Part shown: positions 16,439 to 24,923 of the stretch, in pieces | Layout of the letters: every line of letters begins with the position of its first letter | Position numbering within the stretch: the first letter of the stretch is position 1 | NCBI GenBank assembly: GCA_964345555.1 | Contig: CAYFRD010000007.1 | Location: forward strand, 1-49,512 | Reading direction: 5' to 3' | DNA length: 49,512 bases | DNA from: Peptoniphilus_E sp964345555 | GTDB taxonomy: Bacteria > Bacillota > Clostridia > Tissierellales > Peptoniphilaceae | Notes under the pieces: generated by a model | What the model saw: the letters and a program-made list of their open reading frames with translations, nothing else | What the model was told of the DNA's origin: nothing | Databases searched by the model: none | Translations under genes and position numbers: made by a program

Positions 16439-17175
16439 TTTCCAACTCCCAGTACATCTCTCATATTATACAAACCTTTGTCCTTCTTCATCAAATATTT
16501 AGCCGCCAATATTGCTCCCTTTGCAAAGATTTTTTTGGAGCCTGCGGAGTGTTTTATTTCCACAACTTCATCTTCACCGGCAAATATTACGCTGTGCTCT
16601 CCTGTGATGGTGCCGCCTCTTATGACCGAAATACCAACTTCTTCCGGTTTTCTTTTTTCGTGGACGGGTGTTCTGTCATATACCGGATAAACCTCTCTGT
16701 TCTTTTTTATTGTTTCAAAGAACATATTTGCTGTTCCGCTGGGACTGTCTACCTTTTGATTGTGGTGTTTTTCTATAATTTCAATATCAAATCCCTCAAG
16801 CATTCCCACGAGTTTCTCCAGAATTATGTCCATGGTGTTGACACCTATGCTCATATTTGAAGAAAAAACTATGGGTATTTTCTGTGACGCTTCCTCTATA
16901 CTCTGTGCTACATCTGCATCTATTCCCGTTGTTGCAATAACAAGAGGTTTTTTATTCTTCACGGCGAAGTTAAGCACATCTCTGGTGCAGAATTTGTTCG
17001 AAAAATCTATCACCACATCGAAGTCTTCTACGACTTCATCCAAGTATCCATATACTTTTATTCCGTCGACTTCTCCGCTTCGTCCTGCAAATCCTGCAAC
17101 CACTTCATCTTCAGTTACTGTATTTATTATTGTGCGACCCATTGCCCCTGTTATACCCGACAAAAAAATTCTCAT
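16435..17175 (-). CDS. dapB: 4-hydroxy-tetrahydrodipicolinate reductase
   Basis: A 246-residue NAD(P)H enzyme giving tetrahydrodipicolinate. GITGAMG (7-13) is the nucleotide-binding loop. EIIEKHHNQKVDSPSGTA carries the substrate-binding and catalytic His/Lys signature. Overlaps of 4 bases with dapA and with ddh show translational coupling. The protein is slightly shorter than Escherichia coli DapB, normal for Bacillota. Confidence 0.95.
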   Translation of the reverse strand: MRIFLSGITGAMGRTIINTVTEDEVVAGFAGRSGEVDGIKVYGYLDEVVEDFDVVIDFSNKFCTRDVLNFAVKNKKPLVIATTGIDADVAQSIEEASQKIPIVFSSNMSIGVNTMDIILEKLVGMLEGFDIEIIEKHHNQKVDSPSGTANMFFETIKKNREVYPVYDRTPVHEKRKPEEVGISVIRGGTITGEHSVIFAGEDEVVEIKHSAGSKKIFAKGAILAAKYLMKKDKGLYNMRDVLGVGK

Positions 17176-18053
17176 AATTCACCTAATTCTTCCATTATTT
17201 CTCTTAGTGTTTCAACGGTTTTTTCACCGGCATCACACAGTGGAAGTCTAAGTCCTCCTACGTCAAATCCCTTTACATTCATGGCAGCCTTGATGGGTAT
17301 GGGACTGGGTTCCATAAATAACGCATCTATAAATTTTTTGTACTTAACTTGGATTTCCGCAGCGGATTTAATATCTCCGGCAAAGAAATCGTGGCACATT
17401 TTGTGAACGGTCTTAGGAAATATATTCGCCCAAACGGAAATCACTCCCTTGCCGCCTAAGGACATCACCGGTACGACTACATCATCATTGCCTGAATAAA
17501 TGTCGAAATCATCTCCCACCAAACTCTTAACCTTTGCTGTGTATCCAAGGTTACCGGTAGCATCTTTAAGTGCTACAAAGGTATCCATCTCAGATAGTGC
17601 CTTTACTGTTTGCGGTTCTATGTGCATTGAAGTTCTGCCCGGAACCGAATAGGCTATATTTGGAATTTTAACAGCTTTGTCTATGGCTTCATAGTGCATT
17701 AGGAGTCCCTTTTGCGAAGTCTTGTTATAGTACGGTGTCACTTGTAGAAGTGCATCTGCTCCTGCAGCTTCACACATCTTTGAAAGATTGACTCCATGTC
17801 TTGTATCGTTTGAGCCCGCTCCTGCAACTACGGGTATTCTTCCATTTACAGTTTTAACTGTAAATTCCACAACTTCCGCTTGTTCTTCGTCGGTGAGCGT
17901 TGAAGCCTCTCCCGTGGTACCCACTATTACAATTGCATCTGTTCCCGCAGAAATTTGAAATTCAAGCAATTCTTCCAATTTCGCAAAATCAACGTCCATA
18001 TTTTCCTTAAACGGTGTTATAATCGCTACGCCACTACCTGTAAATATACTCAT
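17172..18053 (-). CDS. dapA: 4-hydroxy-tetrahydrodipicolinate synthase
   Basis: A 293-residue TIM-barrel aldolase condensing pyruvate with aspartate semialdehyde. The motif GTTGE (45-49), catalytic Tyr (Y135 in NIAYSVPGRTS) and Schiff-base lysine K163 (FVALKDATG) are visible. It follows lysC by 12 bases and overlaps dapB. ATG with GGGGA upstream. Control is presumably by the lysine riboswitch ahead of lysC. Confidence 0.96.
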   Translation of the reverse strand: MSIFTGSGVAIITPFKENMDVDFAKLEELLEFQISAGTDAIVIVGTTGEASTLTDEEQAEVVEFTVKTVNGRIPVVAGAGSNDTRHGVNLSKMCEAAGADALLQVTPYYNKTSQKGLLMHYEAIDKAVKIPNIAYSVPGRTSMHIEPQTVKALSEMDTFVALKDATGNLGYTAKVKSLVGDDFDIYSGNDDVVVPVMSLGGKGVISVWANIFPKTVHKMCHDFFAGDIKSAAEIQVKYKKFIDALFMEPSPIPIKAAMNVKGFDVGGLRLPLCDAGEKTVETLREIMEELGEL

Positions 18054-18065
18054 ATTTTTCCCCTC

Positions 18066-19232
18066 CTAGAGATCGAATTCCTTCACCAACAATTTAACTA
18101 TCTTATTCGTATTTATAGTGTCCACAATATAGGATATTGATATTTCCGATGTGGATACTTGATAAAAATCAACGTCGTTTGCATTTAAAAGTTCAAAAAC
18201 TCTCGCTGCAACTCCCGGTTGATTCCTCATTCCGTTTCCGATCAAGCTGACCTTTGACACATTTTCTTTAAAATGAAAATCCTCGGATATATCCATTATT
18301 AAATCTTTTTCATCTATTAGCGATGTAAATGTTATATATCTGTCTTCGCCTATGTCCTTTTGAGAGATCACATCTATGTTTATGTCCTTGCCCGCTAATT
18401 TTGAAAACAGCTCTGCAGTGGTTTCGTCCTTCCGTAATTTTTTATCCACAAGCAAGATATTGTCCTGTATCGATAGGTTAGAAATTATACTTTGTTCCAC
18501 ATTGTTCTCCTTGTCTATATAAGTACCTATGACCCTCGTACTGTTAAGTGCAACATACAATCGCACTTCATATTTTTGAGCTATCTCAACAGCTCTAGGA
18601 TCAATTATTTTCGCTCCTAAGTTCGCCATCTCCATGGCTTCCAAGTAGGAAAGGTGTTCCAGTTTCTTAGCTGCTTTGTGAATTCTTGGATCTACGGAGT
18701 AAATTCCTTCCACATCCGTGTAGACTTCACAATCACATCCAAGTTTTGCAGCAAGTGCCACCGCCGAAGTATCACTGCCTCCTCGTCCCAATGTGGTTAT
18801 ATCTCCGGCTACATTCACACCTTGAAATCCTGCAACTATGACGATGTATCCCTCCTGCAACTTCTTCTCCACAAGAGTCGTGTCCACGTCCAATATTTTG
18901 GCAAATCCGTGTCTACCTGCCGTCTTAAATCCCGCTTGTTCTCCTGTCAAGGATATAGCTTTGCAACCTAAGTCGCCGATTGCCATGGACAACAGGGCTA
19001 TTGAAATCATTTCTCCAGTAGCGAGAAGTCTGTCCATTTCCCTCCTGTTCGGCTTTTGCGAAACCTCACGGGACAATTCAATTAAATCGTCGGTAGTATC
19101 TCCCATGGCACTTACAACACAGACTATGTTATTTAGATCCCGCTTTTGATTCACAAGAATCTTAGCCACATCTTTAATTTTTTCTGCAGTTGCAACGCTG
19201 CTTCCTCCGAATTTCATTACTTTTGTTTTCAT
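18066..19232 (-). CDS. lysC: Aspartokinase
   Basis: A 388-residue kinase making aspartyl phosphate. KFGGSSVAT (7-15) opens the amino-acid-kinase domain; later VAGFQGVNVAGDITTLGRGGSDTSAVA-type nucleotide loop; residues about 250-388 form two ACT domains, presumably for lysine feedback. I start at the ATG at 19232 because GGAGG lies four bases before it; the longer open frame to 19277 runs into the riboswitch terminator. First gene of lysC-dapA-dapB-ddh. Sequence alone does not give the feedback effector; the riboswitch argues for lysine. Confidence 0.95.
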   Translation of the reverse strand: MKTKVMKFGGSSVATAEKIKDVAKILVNQKRDLNNIVCVVSAMGDTTDDLIELSREVSQKPNRREMDRLLATGEMISIALLSMAIGDLGCKAISLTGEQAGFKTAGRHGFAKILDVDTTLVEKKLQEGYIVIVAGFQGVNVAGDITTLGRGGSDTSAVALAAKLGCDCEVYTDVEGIYSVDPRIHKAAKKLEHLSYLEAMEMANLGAKIIDPRAVEIAQKYEVRLYVALNSTRVIGTYIDKENNVEQSIISNLSIQDNILLVDKKLRKDETTAELFSKLAGKDINIDVISQKDIGEDRYITFTSLIDEKDLIMDISEDFHFKENVSKVSLIGNGMRNQPGVAARVFELLNANDVDFYQVSTSEISISYIVDTINTNKIVKLLVKEFDL

Positions 19233-19252
19233 AAATCCTCCAAAGACCATAT

Positions 19253-19436
19253 ACAAAAAGACCATGAGCAAAAGCACTCATGGTCGATATAGTCCTTCTG
19301 CCCTCAATAACAAAAGCACCTTAATTTAACATGGGCTTGATCAAATTAACAGTGATACGCATATTCTACGCACCCCCAGCTTTCGCTTCGGCAAGTTACC
19401 CTTTTAAATGTAACCCGCGACCTCTTTTGCTATCGA
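19253..19436 (-). ncRNA. Lysine riboswitch with transcription terminator, compact form
   Basis: On the minus strand: P1 5' strand 19424-19436, the AGAGGTCGC core (19417-19425), GCCGAAG (19386-19392), the CTGGGGGTGCG element (about 19369-19380) and the ATCACTG core (19350-19356). The P5 stem is TTAATTT/AAATTAA (19343-19349 with 19321-19327), and the P1 3' strand is 19304-19316. P1 is 13 pairs long, including G-U pairs. A terminator follows (9-bp stem GACCATGAG/CTCATGGTC, 19260-19285, then TTTTT). The core matches the lysine (L-box) aptamer. P2 and P3 are very short here. Confidence 0.85.
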
Positions 19437-19459
19437 TTGACTTTATTTAATTGTTTAAT

Positions 19460-19488
19460 ACAGTATCAGAGATAAATATATTTGTCAA
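19460..19488 (-). promoter_or_regulatory. Promoter of the lysine operon
   Basis: On the minus strand TTGACA (19483-19488), a 17-base spacer and TACTGT (19460-19465), with the riboswitch starting about 24 bases downstream. The promoter begins just after the end of the preceding GH26-like gene (stop at 19499). Confidence 0.8.
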
Positions 19489-19498
19489 GCAATATTTT

Positions 19499-21025
19499 TT
19501 ACTTTCTTAAATATTTTTTAAAAACCTTCAGTACTCCTGCAGGTTCAGTTATATCATATATCCTCGCCGGTTCTCCCTGTGAATCCAAATCTATTCCGCT
19601 AAACCAGATTGCCACCTTTATTTCGGGAAACTTCTCCTCAATTACGTTAAACATATCTTCAATCCACGCAACTTTATCTCCACCCCTGGTACTTGCTGCG
19701 AATTCCGTGATCATCATGGGCTTGTCGTAGTTCTTCAAAGAATGCTCATAGAGTTCCGTATATAGCGGTTCAAAGTCGATCCAGCGTTCTCCCGGATAGT
19801 AATCTCCCGTATTATAAAGAGTAAGCCCCAACACTTGGTACTTGGTGTGGTGAGGTCTGTACATGGATTCGTCATTGTATCTGAAATCGGGAAAACTCTT
19901 CCCGTTGGGATTAAACACATATATAGTGTACTTGTTTGCACCCTCCTCGGCAAATATTCTGTAGATATAGTCATATAAATACACATAGATATCCGAATCC
20001 AGTCCGGTGTTGTAGGCGGAGTAACTGCACCAGTCACCGTTCATCTCGTTTCCTATTCTGAAAAGCACAGGATGCTGCGCAACTTTTATTTTTTTTGCCA
20101 TCTCCCTTATGAAGTCCTCTCTTTTGCCTTGAAGCACATCATAAATTTCATTTACACCATTTTCCATTTGAGTTTGAAAGGTCAACTCTATATAGGATTC
20201 CCTCACCCTTGCAAACTGAACAGCTTGAGTGTAATTGGTATTGCTGAATCCGGTATCGTGATACAATAGCAGGTATCTGAATCTCTGTCCTATTTCCTTT
20301 TCTATTTTGTTAAACTTGTCACTACTCCAAAAAGTGTTTACAAAAATACCCCATTTTCTTTCATTACTCTCCAAAAAATCATTCCTGTAGAGTTTTTTCG
20401 TTTCTTTACTCCAATAGTCTGCACCCTTTAAAGTGTCGTTGATTATTTTCATGTCATTGGGTACCTTGCTTATTGAGTTCTCTACTTTATTTACATCGAA
20501 ATTCACGGAGGAAATCATTGCGAATATTCCCTCTTTATCCACAGGTTTATCAGATTTCACCATGAAAGTCATCGCCTTTTTAGGTGCTATTTTCTGAAAA
20601 ATTATAAGGTAGTGATTTTTATCACCCGGCACTTCCGTCAGTTTTCTCCGGTTAAATTCTATATAGTATGATTCCTTACCTTTTATGAGCAATCCCTTTT
20701 CACCCGTAATCCTGTGTTCCGTAGCCGTATTTTTTATTCCCAACAGAGAATAATTTCTATATTCCTCGTAACTAATTCCCTTTTTCAAATCTTCCAGAAA
20801 GATTTTTACATTTATATTGTCAAAATCCACTTGAGTTTTGAAGTTGTTCTCATTTATACGAGTCTTGGCTCCCTTGGGTATTTCAATTGAATATCCGTCT
20901 ATTGAGTTTGTCAAAATATCTGTACCGTCATCCTTCACCGTGACATTTAAAGCACTTGCAGCACTAACATGCACTGCAATAATCAAAGATAAAAGCACGG
21001 ACAACATCAAAGTTTTTAATTTCAT
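19499..21025 (-). CDS. Secreted GH26-like glycoside hydrolase
   Basis: A 508-residue exported protein. Residues 1-23 form a signal peptide (MKLKTLMLSVLLSLIIAVHV, then SAASA). Residues about 25-180 form a separate beta-rich N-terminal domain of unknown type. Residues 205-500 look like a TIM-barrel of glycoside hydrolase family 26: the acid/base candidate E327 is in FRIGNEMNGDW and the nucleophile candidate E441 in PMMITEFAAS, with WFSGID near the end. GH26 members are mostly beta-mannanases; the substrate is not provable here. It overlaps rpiB by 4 bases, so it is the last gene of the hom operon, an odd partner for amino-acid genes. No cell-wall anchor is visible. Confidence 0.8.
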   Translation of the reverse strand: MKLKTLMLSVLLSLIIAVHVSAASALNVTVKDDGTDILTNSIDGYSIEIPKGAKTRINENNFKTQVDFDNINVKIFLEDLKKGISYEEYRNYSLLGIKNTATEHRITGEKGLLIKGKESYYIEFNRRKLTEVPGDKNHYLIIFQKIAPKKAMTFMVKSDKPVDKEGIFAMISSVNFDVNKVENSISKVPNDMKIINDTLKGADYWSKETKKLYRNDFLESNERKWGIFVNTFWSSDKFNKIEKEIGQRFRYLLLYHDTGFSNTNYTQAVQFARVRESYIELTFQTQMENGVNEIYDVLQGKREDFIREMAKKIKVAQHPVLFRIGNEMNGDWCSYSAYNTGLDSDIYVYLYDYIYRIFAEEGANKYTIYVFNPNGKSFPDFRYNDESMYRPHHTKYQVLGLTLYNTGDYYPGERWIDFEPLYTELYEHSLKNYDKPMMITEFAASTRGGDKVAWIEDMFNVIEEKFPEIKVAIWFSGIDLDSQGEPARIYDITEPAGVLKVFKKYLRK

Positions 21026-21468
21026 ACTTCCTCATTCTCTATGGCGATAATCTTATCCACTCTCATTTTGTGTCTTCCACCTTCGAATTCACTTTCCAAA
21101 AAACTGTCAACTATCATCTTTGCCATATCTTCGCCCACGACTCTTCCGCCCATGGCTATAATATTTGCATTGTTATGCTTTGCACTCATCATCGCCGTAT
21201 AAGGTTCGGAGCACACGCAGGCTCTTATGCCTTTCACTTTGTTGGCTGCAAGGGAAATTCCCACGCCTGTTCCGCACACCAACACACCTTTATCAACTTC
21301 CCCTGATGCCACTTTTTCGCCTACTATTCTGCCAAATTCCGGATAGTCCACTCTTTCCGTGCTGTGCGTTCCGTAGTCTATACATTCATATCCCTTGTCT
21401 TGCAAATATTTTTTCAATATCTCTTTAAGTTCATATCCGGCATGATCTGCACCAAATCCTAATTTCAT
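21022..21468 (-). CDS. rpiB: Ribose 5-phosphate isomerase B
   Basis: A 148-residue RpiB/LacAB-type isomerase interconverting ribose and ribulose 5-phosphates. It opens KLGFGADHAGYELKE (His/Asp of the phosphate loop). The catalytic Cys is in GVLVCGTGVGISLAANK, and ACVCSEPYTAMMSAKHNNANI follows. Start at 21468: the ATG at 21480 overlaps GGAGG, which lies five bases before the second ATG. It lies between the hydroxyacid dehydrogenase and the GH26-like gene. Confidence 0.95.
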   Translation of the reverse strand: MKLGFGADHAGYELKEILKKYLQDKGYECIDYGTHSTERVDYPEFGRIVGEKVASGEVDKGVLVCGTGVGISLAANKVKGIRACVCSEPYTAMMSAKHNNANIIAMGGRVVGEDMAKMIVDSFLESEFEGGRHKMRVDKIIAIENEEV

Positions 21469-21481
21469 ATTATCCTCCAAT

Positions 21482-22432
21482 TCAGTTGACTTTATTCCTA
21501 GGTGTTCGCCCTTCTTTAAAATCGGTTAAATTGTCAAGAACAGCCTTACCCATTTCCATTCTGGCATCATAGGTCGCATTTCCCAAATGGGGCATAAGCA
21601 CCACATTTTTCAATTTCAAAAGCCGTTCTGAAATCTTAGGTTCAAATTCATATACATCAAGAGCCGCTCCCTTTATTTTTCCCTCCGCCAAGGCACATAT
21701 CAATGCCGCTTCATCTACAAGAGGTCCTCTCGCAGCATTAATCAGGTAAGCACTTCTGGGCATAAGTTCAAATTCTCTCTTTGAAATCATGTGCTTCAGT
21801 TCAGGAGAAAAAGCCGAATGCAAAGTTAAAAAATCAGCACTTTTTATAACATCGTCCCTTTCCATGTACTTAACTCCCAAATTTTCCATATCCTGTTTTC
21901 TATTTCTGGAGTAATAAACCACATTCATTTCAAATGCCAAAGCTCTTTTTGCAAGATTTTTGCCTATATTTCCCATACCTATTATGCCCAAGGTCTTGGA
22001 TTTCAACTGTTCGCCTAAAAAGTAAGTAGGTCGCCAACCTTTGAAATTGCCTTCTCTCAAGTTTTCTCCAGCTCTCAGCATGTCCCTTGCAATCATAAGT
22101 ATAAGCCCGAAAGTAAGCTCGGCTGTAGACACTGCGGAAGATGGTGCAGGTGCGTTGGTCACGGTTATGTTTTTCTTTGCCGCCGTATGAATATCTATAT
22201 TGTCAAATCCTGCTCCGTAATTGGCTATTATTTTTAATTTCTCAGCAGAATTCATCACTTCTTCGTCGATTTTGTCCGAAAGTGGACATACCAAAGCATC
22301 ACAATCTTTAAGTCCTTCTATTATCTCCGTCTTGGATAAAGGAAGATTGGAGTCGTGATACTTCACCTCGAAATTCTCTTTAATTCCGTTTAAAATATTA
22401 ACGGGTATCTTCGATGTAACAAATACTTTCAT
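21482..22432 (-). CDS. D-isomer-specific 2-hydroxyacid dehydrogenase
   Basis: A 316-residue NAD(P)-dependent dehydrogenase. Rossmann GMGNIGKNLA near residue 152, catalytic Arg in INAARGPLVDE, Glu in LDVYEFEP and His in MPHLGNATYDAR are all present. The substrate could be glyoxylate, hydroxypyruvate or phosphoglycerate; nothing separates them. It begins 2 bases after hom ends and sits where thrC would be expected. No ACT domain, unlike many SerA. A second, more SerA-like paralogue lies at 28885-29829. Confidence 0.88.
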   Translation of the reverse strand: MKVFVTSKIPVNILNGIKENFEVKYHDSNLPLSKTEIIEGLKDCDALVCPLSDKIDEEVMNSAEKLKIIANYGAGFDNIDIHTAAKKNITVTNAPAPSSAVSTAELTFGLILMIARDMLRAGENLREGNFKGWRPTYFLGEQLKSKTLGIIGMGNIGKNLAKRALAFEMNVVYYSRNRKQDMENLGVKYMERDDVIKSADFLTLHSAFSPELKHMISKREFELMPRSAYLINAARGPLVDEAALICALAEGKIKGAALDVYEFEPKISERLLKLKNVVLMPHLGNATYDARMEMGKAVLDNLTDFKEGRTPRNKVN

Positions 22433-22434
22433 AC

Positions 22435-23616
22435 TTAGTCCTCCCTTTCAAATCTCGCTATAAAGCAGTCCTCATCTTTAAACTTGCGAAGTTCCTTTTT
22501 CAGCTGTGCTCTGTCGATCATCTTCGTTTTGGAAATTACAAAATCTTCTCTGTCAAAGGATTCTTCCACCAGTGATTCATCTGTTTTTTCCTTTGTTCTG
22601 ACATAGTAGGAACCTTTGAATTTCCCGGCACATTTTAGCTGCGAATTATCCAATTTAAACTTCAAGTTATTTGACAACAGTGCATCAATTATATCTACGA
22701 CAACAGCATTGCCCGTGGGCAGTTTTCCCGCTCCCTCTCCTATGAAGGACAGACTTGAATAGTTGTCGCCGAATATTTCCACTATATTGTTGCTTCCATC
22801 AATGAAGTAAAGAGGATCTTCAGCTCTAACCAATACCGGCTCCACAAGCAGAGCGTACTTATCTCCGTCTAAAAAGGATTCAGCTACGAGTTTTATCTTA
22901 AATCCCTTTTCCTTAAAGAATTCAATATCCAATGGCATTATAGAAGAAATTCCCTCTGACAAAATCTCGCTGTTTTCAATGTCCTTGGAAAAAGCTATGG
23001 AACTGAGTATCTTAAGCTTTCTGAGAGCGTCGATTCCCTCCACGTCTTCATAGGGATCGGCTTCGGCATATCCCAAATCTTGAGCCTCCTTTAAAACCTC
23101 GTCATAGGACAGATTTTCATTGTACATTTTAGACAATATGAAGTTGCTCGTCCCGTTTAAAATTCCTCTAATTCTGTAGATGGAATTAATCACACTTTGC
23201 GATATCAGTGGTGTCACAATTGGTATTGAACCGCCCACTGATGCCTCAAATAAAAAGTTTACTTCATTCTCATCCGCCAAATCCACGAAGTAGGACAGAC
23301 TTTCACTGACTACAGCCTTATTGGATGTTACCACATGCTTCTTCGCCTTCAATGCCTCGCTTATATATCTGCGACTGTTTTCCAAATCTCCCGTCATTTC
23401 ACATACTAAAGAAATTTTCTCATCCTTTAATATCTCATCGTAATCATCGGTGAAAATATCTCCTTGATCCTTGTATTTTTCCCTGTTTCTAACAAGTATT
23501 TTAGATACCTTGAGTTCATTTTTCAAAACTTTTTTAATTTCTTCGGCTCTTTTCTCTATGATTTCATATGTTCCCCTGCCGACAGTTCCAAAGCCCAATA
23601 AAGCTATTTCTATCAT
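22435..23616 (-). CDS. hom: Homoserine dehydrogenase
   Basis: A 393-residue enzyme reducing aspartate semialdehyde to homoserine. It starts MIEIALLGFGTVGRGTYEII (NAD(P) loop). The catalytic middle contains GGSIPIVTPL, the RGILNGTSNFILSKM signature and EAQDLGYAEADPYEDVEGIDALRKL. The C-terminal 60 residues resemble a reduced ACT domain, so threonine feedback may be weak or absent. First gene of a four-gene run (hom, hydroxyacid dehydrogenase, rpiB, GH26-like). thrB and thrC are not in the window. Confidence 0.95.
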   Translation of the reverse strand: MIEIALLGFGTVGRGTYEIIEKRAEEIKKVLKNELKVSKILVRNREKYKDQGDIFTDDYDEILKDEKISLVCEMTGDLENSRRYISEALKAKKHVVTSNKAVVSESLSYFVDLADENEVNFLFEASVGGSIPIVTPLISQSVINSIYRIRGILNGTSNFILSKMYNENLSYDEVLKEAQDLGYAEADPYEDVEGIDALRKLKILSSIAFSKDIENSEILSEGISSIMPLDIEFFKEKGFKIKLVAESFLDGDKYALLVEPVLVRAEDPLYFIDGSNNIVEIFGDNYSSLSFIGEGAGKLPTGNAVVVDIIDALLSNNLKFKLDNSQLKCAGKFKGSYYVRTKEKTDESLVEESFDREDFVISKTKMIDRAQLKKELRKFKDEDCFIARFERED

Positions 23617-23648
23617 CTATTTTCTCCTTGTATATATTCCTTTTTTCG

Positions 23649-23657
23649 ATTATAACA
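23649..23657 (-). promoter_or_regulatory. Extended -10 promoter of hom
   Basis: TGTTATAAT on the minus strand, 33 bases before the hom ATG. No convincing -35 is seen, as expected for extended -10 promoters. Confidence 0.55.
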
Positions 23658-23726
23658 TAACATGGGTTTTATGAGCACATTTCTTCCAATATTTCCCTTT
23701 AAATCGCTATTTTACAAACAATTAAA

Positions 23727-23755
23727 TTGACAACCACTTCATTAAATGATATTAT
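23727..23755 (+). promoter_or_regulatory. Promoter of asd
   Basis: TTGACA (23727-23732), a 17-base spacer and TATTAT (23750-23755), 32 bases before the asd start. It is divergent from the hom promoter. No leader riboswitch fits in this gap, so asd is controlled separately from lysC. Confidence 0.8.
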
Positions 23756-23787
23756 TCTAGCTAAATTAAAAGAAGAGGGTGTTAATT

Positions 23788-24780
23788 TTGAGCAAAATTA
23801 ATCTTGCGATTTTTGGAGCTACCGGACTTGTAGGTCAAAAAATGAGAAGTATTCTGGAAGAAAGAAATATAGATATCGAAAACATTTATTTTTTCTCATC
23901 AGCAAATTCCGCCGGCAAAAATATAAGTTTTAAAGGTGAAGAATACACTGTTGAGGAATTATCTGAAGAAAATTTAAAGGGCAAAAATATTCAGTACGCT
24001 CTTTGTGCTCTTGATTCTCATCTTTCGTTGGAATTCAGTCCCATCGCCGCAAAAATGGGAATAACGGTTATCGACAACTCCTCAGGATTTAGAATGCATG
24101 AAGATAAACCGCTGGTTGTTCCCGAAATAAATGGCGCTAAGGCTCTGGGACATAAAATAATCGCCAGTCCCAACTGTTCCACTATCCAGTCGGTCGTTCC
24201 TCTATATCCAATCTATCGAGAATACGGAATTAAAAGAATAATCTACAGCACATATCAAGCTGTATCAGGATCTGGAGTAAACGGCATTGAAGACTTAAAG
24301 ACAGGTATGTGGGGCGGCAAAAACAAATTCTATCCCTACCAAATAGCCGGCAACGCTCTGCCACATATAGATGATTTTCTCGAAGACGGATACTCAAAGG
24401 AAGAAATGAAAATGGTCAACGAAACCAGAAAAATCCTGGGCGACCAAGACATCAGAATTACCGCCACAGCAGTGAGAATTCCGGTATTTGAATCTCATAT
24501 GGTTTCTATAGCAGTAGAAACGAAAAAACCATTTGAATTAAAAGACGTCTTTGATCTATTCGACAAAGAAGAGGGAATCATACTCTACGATGACGTAAAA
24601 AACAACATCTATCCCATGCCCCTAGTCACCACAGGCAAAGATGAAGTCTACGTCGGTAGAATAAGACGTGACCACTCCGTAGAAAACGGAATCAACTTCA
24701 TCTCCGTTGCGGACAACACCAGAAAGGGTGCAGCACTTAACACAATTCAAATCTTGGAGTACCTGTTAAAACAAAACTGA
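23788..24780 (+). CDS. asd: Aspartate-semialdehyde dehydrogenase
   Basis: A 330-residue NADPH enzyme reducing aspartyl phosphate. It begins SKINLAIFGATGLVGQKM; the catalytic Cys lies in IASPNCSTIQSVVPL; RITATAVRIPVFESHMVSI and the C-terminal VGRIRRDHSVENGINFISVADN also match the family. I choose the TTG at 23788, eight bases after GAGGG, over the GTG at 23779, which sits at that ribosome binding site. Own promoter and terminator. Its product feeds both hom and dapA on the opposite strand. Confidence 0.95.
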   Translation: MSKINLAIFGATGLVGQKMRSILEERNIDIENIYFFSSANSAGKNISFKGEEYTVEELSEENLKGKNIQYALCALDSHLSLEFSPIAAKMGITVIDNSSGFRMHEDKPLVVPEINGAKALGHKIIASPNCSTIQSVVPLYPIYREYGIKRIIYSTYQAVSGSGVNGIEDLKTGMWGGKNKFYPYQIAGNALPHIDDFLEDGYSKEEMKMVNETRKILGDQDIRITATAVRIPVFESHMVSIAVETKKPFELKDVFDLFDKEEGIILYDDVKNNIYPMPLVTTGKDEVYVGRIRRDHSVENGINFISVADNTRKGAALNTIQILEYLLKQN

Positions 24781-24784
24781 TACG

Positions 24785-24816
24785 AAAACCTCAGCCTATA
24801 ACTGAGGTTTTTATAA
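24785..24816 (+). terminator. Terminator of asd
   Basis: AAAACCTCAG (24785-24794) pairs with CTGAGGTTTT (24802-24811), followed by T-rich sequence. Confidence 0.8.
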
Positions 24817-24830
24817 TTTATATTCATATA

Positions 24831-24880
24831 AAATACCTTTAATTATCAGTTCACATAAACCGAAAACTAAAGGTATTTTT
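24831..24880 (-). terminator. Hairpin between asd and queH, possibly bidirectional terminator
   Basis: AAATACCTTTA (24831-24841) pairs with TAAAGGTATTT (24868-24878) across a long loop. It sits between convergent genes, downstream of queH on the minus strand. Confidence 0.55.
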
Positions 24881-24923
24881 AAATTACCAATATTCACTAA
24901 TTATCTTTTATTAGGATACTGAT

